Positions 58,373-64,000 of a DNA stretch of 64,000 nucleotides are shown here, one piece after another. A program made the position numbers and the translations under genes. The stretch comes from CAVUCH01 sp963697705 (lineage in GTDB: Bacteria; Acidobacteriota; Vicinamibacteria; Vicinamibacterales; JAENWD01), in the NCBI GenBank assembly GCA_963697705.1, contig CAVOPA010000019.1, positions 310,001-374,000 of the forward strand, read 5' to 3'. The notes under the pieces were generated by a model, which worked only from the letters and a program-made list of their open reading frames with translations, ran no database searches and was not told the origin of the DNA. Numbering within the stretch: the first letter of the stretch is position 1; each line of letters begins with the position of its first letter.

Positions 58373-59160
58373 GCGATCCGGATGCGCGTGGCGACGAGGG
58401 CGTCGATCTCGACGGCTACTGCCGCGCGGTGGAGGCGCATCTGTGCCGGAAGAACGATGGGCACCTGATTCGCGTCGCTGGGCCTGCCTTCGACCTCGTG
58501 CGAGGCTGGGCCGAGCGGGGAGTACCGCTCAAGGTGGCGCTCGCGGGCATCGATCGGACCTTCGAGCGCTACTACCGCAAGGGGGCGCGTCGCCGGCCTT
58601 TGCACGTGAGCTTTTGCGACGCCGACGTGCTCGACGTCTTCGACGATTGGCGGCGTGCGCTCGGCCTGCCGAGCGCGGCCATGGCCGATGCCGCCGGACC
58701 GTCCTCCCACGTGGCTCTCCCGCACTTTGCCAGCAGCGGCGAGCCTGATCACGCGCCGCGAGGCGCAAGCCTGCCGGCGCACCTCGAGCGGGTCGCCAAC
58801 CGGCTGACGCTGTTGCGCGGTGACCCACGGCACGATGCCGCGATGGACGCTGCACTGGCCGGCGCGGCCCTTCAGATGGACGCGGAGCGGCAGGCGGCCC
58901 GCCAGGCGCGTGGGTCGGCGCGCACCGCGCTCATCACCAGGCTCGAGGCCGTAGATCACGAATTGCTGGCGCTCGCTCGCGCCAGCCTGGGGCCGGAGCG
59001 CCTGCAGGCTCTTCTGCGCGAAGCTGTCGACGCGCTGGAACCGTTCCGCCAACGGATGCCCCCCAGCGCATACGAGGCCGCGCGCGAGGCTGCGGTGACG
59101 CGTCTCGTGCGTGAGCAGGCCGGGCTGCCCATAATCCGGTACGATCGTGGGGAGGGCTAA
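58369..59160 (+). CDS. hypothetical helical protein downstream of birA
   Basis: A 263-residue protein that I do not recognise. It is mostly helical and rich in Ala/Arg, with YCRAVEAHLCRKNDGHLIRV near the start, RTFERYYRKGARRRPLHVSF in the middle and a late EALEPFRQRMPPSAYEAAREA-like helix. It has no signal or membrane segment. The start is GTG at 58369, overlapping the birA stop. Translational coupling suggests a linked role or convenience in expression. Confidence 0.65.
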   Translation: MSDPDARGDEGVDLDGYCRAVEAHLCRKNDGHLIRVAGPAFDLVRGWAERGVPLKVALAGIDRTFERYYRKGARRRPLHVSFCDADVLDVFDDWRRALGLPSAAMADAAGPSSHVALPHFASSGEPDHAPRGASLPAHLERVANRLTLLRGDPRHDAAMDAALAGAALQMDAERQAARQARGSARTALITRLEAVDHELLALARASLGPERLQALLREAVDALEPFRQRMPPSAYEAAREAAVTRLVREQAGLPIIRYDRGEG

Positions 59161-59194
59161 GGGCGGCCGGAATGCCATTGTCCCGAGGGAGAGC

Positions 59195-59280
59195 TGGACG
59201 CAGGCGGCAGCAGCCTGCGCTCTCTGAATCCTGTCCTGGCCTTCAGCCACCCTGAGCCCTTGGCCCCTCGCCCTTGGCCC
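59195..59280. repeat. 7-bp-periodic tract before the methyltransferase
   Basis: Heptads CCTGAGC, CCTTGGC, CCCTCGC, CCTTGGC run to the start codon of the next gene. The left partner (59195-59240) is weak. It is a decayed member of the inverted-repeat class. Confidence 0.5.
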
Positions 59281-59284
59281 TCTT

Positions 59285-60562
59285 ATGGACGAACTCTCGC
59301 TCCTCATCGAGAAGCCCGCCGCCGGCGGTCGGATGCTCGCCCGCCACGACGGGCAGATTGTCTTTGTCAGCGGCGCGATTCCAGGCGAGCGGGTGCGGGT
59401 GCGCGTCGAGCAGGTGCGCAGCGGCATCGCGTTCGCGGTGACTACGGCGGTCGAAGAGCCGTCGCCGGACCGGCGCGAGCCTGAAGCGGATCCCGCATGC
59501 GGCGGCAATGTCCTGGCGCATATCGCCTACCTGCGTCAGCTGCAGCTGAAGGCCGAGATTCTCGCCGACGCGTTCACCCGGATTGCGAAGCTGCGGCTTG
59601 ACGCGCCGGTGCCGGTGCGACCCTCGCCGGAGCGAGGCTACCGCATGCGTGCGCGGCTGCACGTGCGCGATGGGCGCCTCGGGTTTTTTCGTGAAGGTAC
59701 GCACGATCTGTGCGACGCCTCGCTGACGGGGCAATTGCTGGCAGCGACCGAGCAGGTGCTGGAGGCGCTGCAGGGGCGTCTCGGCGACCAGGGCCGCGCA
59801 CTGCGGGAAATTGAGCTGAGCGAGAACGTCCCCGGCAGCGAACGGGCCCTGCTCGTCGAGCTCGCGCCGGGCACGCGCCCCGCCAATGCGCAGCGCCTGC
59901 CAGGGTTGTTCGACCTGGAAGGCGTGACCGGGTTGGTGATCACCCGACCCGAGTCGCCGCAATTCGTCGCCGGACGCGGACACCCCTACGTCAGCGACGT
60001 CCTTGACCTTTCCGTCGACGGCCGGGTAGCGAGCGTGCGGCTCCGTCGTCACGTCGCCGCGTTCTTCCAGGGGAATCGTTTCCTGCTGCGGCCGCTCGTG
60101 CAGACGGTGCTCGGCGTAATTCCGCCCGGCGTTCTGCTCGACCTCTACGCCGGAACTGGCCTGTTCGGCGTCTCGTTCGCGGCCCTCGGGCGAGGACACG
60201 TCATCGCGGTGGAAGGCGATCGCCAGGGGGCCGAGGATCTCGCGGTGAACGCGGCCGTGTTGGCGTCCGACGTACGTGTGGTACCACGTTCGGTTGAGAA
60301 CTACCTGTCGCGATCGCCTGGTGCAGGCGCCGCCACGATTCTCGTCGATCCGCCGAGGACCGGCATGTCGAAGGACGCCGCCCAGATGATTGTCGCCGCC
60401 AGGGCTCCGCGCGTCGTCTACGTCTCGTGCGACGTGGCGACGCTGGCGCGCGATGTGCGGCGCTTCGTCGATGCCGGTTACCACCTCGCCCATCTCGAAG
60501 CCTTCGACCTGTTCCCCAACACCGCGCACGTGGAATCGCTCGCCGTGCTCGACCGCTCGTGA
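59285..60562 (+). CDS. RlmD/TrmA-family RNA uracil-C5 methyltransferase
   Basis: A 425-residue SAM-dependent enzyme. The TRAM RNA-binding domain spans about residues 1-60. The methyltransferase part has FFQGNRFLLRPLVQ, SAM motif LLDLYAGTGLFGV, DPPRTGM, the catalytic cysteine in VYVSCDVATLARD and FDLFPNTAHVESLAVL. The usual [4Fe-4S] cysteines are lost: CGGN stands where CGGC is expected. The target may be U1939-like in 23S rRNA or another uracil. Confidence 0.9.
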   Translation: MDELSLLIEKPAAGGRMLARHDGQIVFVSGAIPGERVRVRVEQVRSGIAFAVTTAVEEPSPDRREPEADPACGGNVLAHIAYLRQLQLKAEILADAFTRIAKLRLDAPVPVRPSPERGYRMRARLHVRDGRLGFFREGTHDLCDASLTGQLLAATEQVLEALQGRLGDQGRALREIELSENVPGSERALLVELAPGTRPANAQRLPGLFDLEGVTGLVITRPESPQFVAGRGHPYVSDVLDLSVDGRVASVRLRRHVAAFFQGNRFLLRPLVQTVLGVIPPGVLLDLYAGTGLFGVSFAALGRGHVIAVEGDRQGAEDLAVNAAVLASDVRVVPRSVENYLSRSPGAGAATILVDPPRTGMSKDAAQMIVAARAPRVVYVSCDVATLARDVRRFVDAGYHLAHLEAFDLFPNTAHVESLAVLDRS

Positions 60563-60596
60563 GCGCACCGGGTTCGGCGTGGAGGATAATGCCGTG

Positions 60597-60818
60597 ATGG
60601 ACACGCGCGCAGCGGAGCGGTCCGCTCGGATTTCGGTGAGACGTTTCGCGTCGGCGGGAGAGGCCGACCGCCACGATCTCGCATACTGGTTGGAGATCCC
60701 GCCTGACCAGCGCCTCGCCCTCGTGGAGCAGTTGACCGAAGACTTGTGGCGGATGCGGGGAGAGTGGCCGGATGAACCCGGACTTCGTCGATCTGTTACG
60801 CGCGTTGTCCGCCGCTGA
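60597..60818 (+). CDS. small antitoxin-like partner of the nucleotidyltransferase
   Basis: A 73-residue protein with FASAGEADRHDLAYWLEIPPD, then RLALVEQLTEDLW and DEPGLRRSV. Small proteins of this pattern often precede AbiEii/DUF6036-type nucleotidyltransferase genes. GGAGG at 60581-60585 supports an ATG at 60597 or the GTG at 60594. It overlaps the next gene by 47 bases, so the two must be made together. Confidence 0.65.
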   Translation: MDTRAAERSARISVRRFASAGEADRHDLAYWLEIPPDQRLALVEQLTEDLWRMRGEWPDEPGLRRSVTRVVRR

Positions 60819-61206
60819 GGTGCGGTTTCTCGTTGTTGGCGCACACGCCCTTGCTCTGCACGGCCGTCCCAGAGCGACTGGCGACCTCGATATCTGGATC
60901 GACGCCACGCCGGAGAACGCCGCCAGGGTCGTGCGGGCACTGCAGGATTTTGGTGCGCCCGGCGCGCAGTTGTCCGAACCCGATTTCGCCGCTCCAGGGG
61001 TCGTGTACCAGATTGGCGTGCCCCCGCGACGGATCGATCTGCTCACGGAACTCACGGGTCTGACATTCGCGGCTGCGTGGCCGGATCGCCTGCGTCATCG
61101 GGTCGACGATGTCGATGTGGATTTCATCGGCCGGGAGGCGTTCATCGCCAACAAACGTGCGACCGGTCGCGCGAGGGATCTCAGCGACATCGAAGGGTTG
61201 GAGTAG
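60772..61206 (+). CDS. nucleotidyltransferase (AbiEii/DUF6036-like)
   Basis: A 144-residue protein with the pol-beta-type nucleotidyltransferase core. LVVGAHALALHGRPRATGDLDIWID carries the glycine loop and the DxD metal pair, and VDVDFIGREAFIANKRATG follows. Proteins of this kind act as toxins of type IV or related modules and modify RNA or protein by adding nucleotides, but many are untested. The overlapping upstream gene is the likely antitoxin. Confidence 0.8.
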   Translation: MNPDFVDLLRALSAAEVRFLVVGAHALALHGRPRATGDLDIWIDATPENAARVVRALQDFGAPGAQLSEPDFAAPGVVYQIGVPPRRIDLLTELTGLTFAAAWPDRLRHRVDDVDVDFIGREAFIANKRATGRARDLSDIEGLE

Positions 61207-61337
61207 CAGCGCCGTAACTGCCTGTCGGGTTCGGTGGAGCCCGGCGACCGTGAACCTCCCAGTCGGCCCACAGCGTCTCTTTCTCATGTACGCCGGGCCG
61301 CGCGTCTCTCGTCTGGCGGCAGCTTCTGTTCGCCCCC

Positions 61338-62054
61338 ATGGCCCTCCTGACCGCCGATCACATCCGTAAGACCTATCTGACGGGTGACACCGCGGTCGAC
61401 GCGGTACGCGACATCAGCCTCTCACTGGAGCCTGGCGACTTCGTGGCGCTGGTCGGACCTTCCGGCTGCGGAAAATCCACGTTTCTCCACCTGTGCGGCG
61501 GCATGGATCGCCCGAACAGCGGATCGGTCACACTCGAGCGCGAACGGCTCGAGGCGCTCGATGACGATCGGCTGACCCGCGTCCGGCGCGAGCGCGTGGG
61601 TTTCGTGTTCCAGTTCTTCAACCTGCTGCCTACGCTGACGCTCGCCGAGAACATCGCGTTGCCCCTGTTGCTCGCGGGCGTCAACGCAAAAGACGGGCAG
61701 CAGCGCGCGGCCGTGCTTGCCGAGCGCGTCGGCGTCGCAGACAGGCTCTCGCACTTTCCACAGCAGCTGTCCGGCGGCGAGCTGCAGCGCGCGGCGATCG
61801 CCCGCGCCGTCATTCACCGGCCCGCCCTTCTCGTGGCTGACGAGCCCACCGGCAACCTCGATTCGGACAACGGCGCCCGGGTGCTCGCACTGCTCGCTGA
61901 CCTCAACACCCAGGACGGACTCACCATCCTCCTCGCGACGCACTCGCCCGATCTGGCCGCCGCCGCACAGCGCGTCGTGCACCTGCGCGACGGCCTGGTG
62001 CTTCGCATCGAAGACCGCCGGCCGCCGGCCACACACACACGTGCCGCTGTTTAG
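61338..62054 (+). CDS. ABC transporter ATP-binding protein (LolD/MacB type)
   Basis: A 238-residue ATPase. Walker A is GPSGCGKST (residues 40-48), the Q-loop is FVFQFFNLLPTLTLAENI, the signature is LSGGELQRAAIARA and Walker B is LLVADEPTGNLDS, with the H-loop at ATHSPDLA. The fold and the FNLLPTLT motif match lipoprotein/antibiotic exporters of the MacB-LolD class. The gene overlaps the permease by 14 bases. Confidence 0.92.
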   Translation: MALLTADHIRKTYLTGDTAVDAVRDISLSLEPGDFVALVGPSGCGKSTFLHLCGGMDRPNSGSVTLERERLEALDDDRLTRVRRERVGFVFQFFNLLPTLTLAENIALPLLLAGVNAKDGQQRAAVLAERVGVADRLSHFPQQLSGGELQRAAIARAVIHRPALLVADEPTGNLDSDNGARVLALLADLNTQDGLTILLATHSPDLAAAAQRVVHLRDGLVLRIEDRRPPATHTRAAV

Positions 62055-64000
62055 ACAGTTCATCCTGCGGCGCCTCGCGCAGGAGAAGCTCCGCTCGGCC
62101 CTCACGGTTGCGGGTATCTCCCTCGGCATAGCGGTCGTGCTGGCGATCCGGCTCGCGAACGACAGCTCTGTTCGCGGGTTTGCCCTGGCGCTCGACACCA
62201 TCGCTGGAGCGGCGTCACTGGAGATCGTGAGCCCCGGCGGGGTCGAGGAGGACCGATTGACCCCGCTCGGCTGGCTGCGCGAGTTCGGCGAGGTGAGCGC
62301 CGTCATCGAAGGTGACGCGCTCGCCCGGGCGGGCGCGGCGCCGGCCGAGGCCGTGCGTGTTCTCGGCGTCGACATCCTGCGCGACCGCGCGTTCCGCGAG
62401 TACGACCTCGTGGAGTTTGCGGGCGGGCGGCGTCAGCCGGCGCCGCAGGAATTCCTGACGCTGCTGCTCGACCCGCACTCGGTCATCACGACCGAGATCT
62501 TCGCGCGCCGCCGCGGCTTGCGCGTGAAGGATCGCGTCGAGCTCGCAATCGGCGATACACGGCAGTCATTCGTCATCCGCGGTCTCCTCCGGAACGACGG
62601 GCCGGCCCGCGTGCTCGACGGCAACTTCATGCTGATGGACATCGCTGCGGCGCAGTGGGCATTCGATCGCCTCGGTCGCGTCGATCGCGTCGAGATCCGC
62701 TTGCCCGCTGGACGCGACGTGAACGAGGCGGAGCGGCTGCTCGGCTCGCGGCTGCCACCGGGCCTTACCGTGCAGCGCCCCGCCCGTCGTGGCGAGCAGG
62801 TGGAGACGATGCTCCGGGCGTTCCACTTCAACCTGACGGCTCTCTCGTACGTCGCCCTGCTCGTCGGCCTGTTCCTGGTCTACAACACGGTTGCCGTGTC
62901 GGTGATTGCGCGGCGTGAGGAGATCGGCGTGCTGCGCGCGCTTGGCACGTCCCGTCGCACGGTGCTCTCGCTGTTCCTGGCCGAAGCGGCAGTGCTGGCC
63001 GCCGTGGGTGCCGTGCTCGGCACGCCCGCCGGCTGGCTGCTGGCCCAGGCGGCCGTGCGGCTGACGTCGACGACCGTGAACACGCTGTACATCGCGACAG
63101 CCACGACCGTGCCCGCGCTCGATTGGCGCGATGTGCTGCTGGCGCTCGTGCTGGGGATTGGTCTGGCGCTCGTCGCGGCCGCCGCCCCCGCGCTCGAGGC
63201 GAGCAGGGTTTCGCCGCTGGCGGCGCTGCGGGGCGCCGATCGAATCGAGGCGCGGTATCGCGTGAACAGGCGGCAACTCGCGCTTGGGATATCGCTCCTG
63301 CTGGCCGCTGCCGCCTTGTCGCGACTCGGGCCGCTCGGCGGCCTGCCCGTCTTCGGTTTCGGCGCTGCCATCGCCACGGTGTTTGGCATTGCCTCTCTCG
63401 TGCCGGCGGCGCTCGCGATTCTCTCGCGCTTCGGCGCCAGGCCCCTCACGGCCATGTTCGGCGTTGAAGGGCAGCTCGCGCACGCCAATCTGTGCGCGGC
63501 CATCCCGCGCCTTGCGGTGTCGATCGCGGCGCTGGCGGTCAGCCTGTCGATGATGGTCGCCATCGCCATCATGATCGGCAGCTTCCGCGAGACGGTGATC
63601 TACTGGGTCGGCCAGACGCTCCAGGCGGACCTCTACATGTCCACGGCCCGGCGTTCCAGCCTCGATACGCAGTCGACGATCTCACCCGAGCTCGAGGTCG
63701 CTGTCATGTCTCACCCGGCCGTCGCCGCGGTCGATCGGTTCCGGACGTTGAACCTCGTGTACGACGGACGGCTGACCGTGCTCGGCACCGGAGATTTCGG
63801 CGTGCTGCTCGGGCACGGCAACCTCGTGTTCAAGGAACCCGCCGACGGCAGGTCGGCATTGCGCGCGGCCATCGGGCAGGACGCAGTCGTCGCCTCGGAG
63901 TCGTTTGCGCTCAAGGCCGGGAAGCGCGCAGGAGACACCGTACGGCTGCAGACCCCGAACGGCCCTGCGGAATTCCGTCTCGCAGCCGTGTACTTCGACT
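62041..64000 (+). CDS. FtsX-like ABC permease, C-terminus beyond the window
   Basis: At least 653 residues of a membrane protein of the FtsX/MacB_PCD type. An N-terminal helix (LTVAGISLGIAVVLAIRLAN) is followed by a long periplasmic domain. The FtsX core shows LVGLFLVYNTVAVSVIARREE, IGVLRALGTSRR and AAAAPALEASRVSPLAALRG. A second core of helices begins at RQLALGISLLLAAAALSRLG, suggesting the eight-helix type with two FtsX domains. The start is GTG 62041. The gene runs past the right edge. Confidence 0.88.
   Translation, partial: MPLFRQFILRRLAQEKLRSALTVAGISLGIAVVLAIRLANDSSVRGFALALDTIAGAASLEIVSPGGVEEDRLTPLGWLREFGEVSAVIEGDALARAGAAPAEAVRVLGVDILRDRAFREYDLVEFAGGRRQPAPQEFLTLLLDPHSVITTEIFARRRGLRVKDRVELAIGDTRQSFVIRGLLRNDGPARVLDGNFMLMDIAAAQWAFDRLGRVDRVEIRLPAGRDVNEAERLLGSRLPPGLTVQRPARRGEQVETMLRAFHFNLTALSYVALLVGLFLVYNTVAVSVIARREEIGVLRALGTSRRTVLSLFLAEAAVLAAVGAVLGTPAGWLLAQAAVRLTSTTVNTLYIATATTVPALDWRDVLLALVLGIGLALVAAAAPALEASRVSPLAALRGADRIEARYRVNRRQLALGISLLLAAAALSRLGPLGGLPVFGFGAAIATVFGIASLVPAALAILSRFGARPLTAMFGVEGQLAHANLCAAIPRLAVSIAALAVSLSMMVAIAIMIGSFRETVIYWVGQTLQADLYMSTARRSSLDTQSTISPELEVAVMSHPAVAAVDRFRTLNLVYDGRLTVLGTGDFGVLLGHGNLVFKEPADGRSALRAAIGQDAVVASESFALKAGKRAGDTVRLQTPNGPAEFRLAAVYFD

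Overview
The window is about 68% GC, densely coding, and reads as a chromosomal segment of an Acidobacteriota bacterium, most likely class Vicinamibacteria. That placement is inferred from a VWFA-related protein of the acidobacterial type, a DUF1501 / DUF1549-DUF1553 / cytochrome c-WD40 / PPC-domain operon, a DUF3553-like protein and GTAG-type REP palindromes. No rRNA, tRNA, CRISPR array, transposase or prophage was seen. The first 3.1 kb (FAD monooxygenase end, acs, DUF2585) looks alphaproteobacterial in gene content, so it may be transferred DNA or an assembly join.

Layout. 1-6.9 kb: FAD monooxygenase (partial), acs, DUF2585, rluB, a membrane-anchored alpha/beta hydrolase, cmk and a DUF6335 protein with a histone-like tail. 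7-13.3 kb: rpsA (six S1 domains), an HU protein, a HIT protein, two acyl-CoA dehydrogenases and a CopZ-like HMA protein. 13.4-20.1 kb: VWA protein, aldo/keto reductase, SGNH hydrolase, glpF-glpK. 20.3-28.5 kb: aguA-aguB (agmatine to putrescine), rodZ, clpA-clpS, a LarA-like protein, an RRM RNA-binding protein. 28.7-40 kb: GH27 alpha-galactosidase, SDR, a DUF3553-like protein, then the four-gene exported operon of DUF1501 / DUF1549-1553 / cytochrome c-WD40 / PPC. 40-50 kb: a polytopic membrane protein with a discoidin-like end, then a sugar locus (Gfo/Idh, rbsK, rbsC, rbsB) divergent from an exported ADP-ribosylglycohydrolase, then gdhA. 50-64 kb: methylmalonyl-CoA mutase alpha and beta, a response regulator, valS, nadC-birA, a TrmA-family methyltransferase, a two-gene nucleotidyltransferase module, and a LolD/MacB-type ABC exporter that runs off the right end.

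Metabolism. Acs, two acyl-CoA dehydrogenases and B12-dependent mutase point to acetate and branched- or odd-chain acyl catabolism. glpFK, GH27 and the rbs/ADP-ribosylglycohydrolase locus point to scavenging of glycerol, galactosides and ribosyl compounds. Agmatine is converted to putrescine.

Two intergenic repeat systems stand out. The first is a set of imperfect inverted repeats built from 7-bp-periodic units, with a different unit at each locus. The second is a family of GTAG-headed REP palindromes, often amplified into tandem arrays whose spacer and period are specific to each locus; one REP-like copy lies inside clpA. Many genes lack a Shine-Dalgarno site and instead have a TANNNT box 6-9 bases before the start codon, as expected for leaderless transcripts. 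Five genes (DUF2585, aguA, clpA, mcmA and the response regulator) have reading-frame breaks that look like single-base insertions. These may be long-read errors or real mutations.
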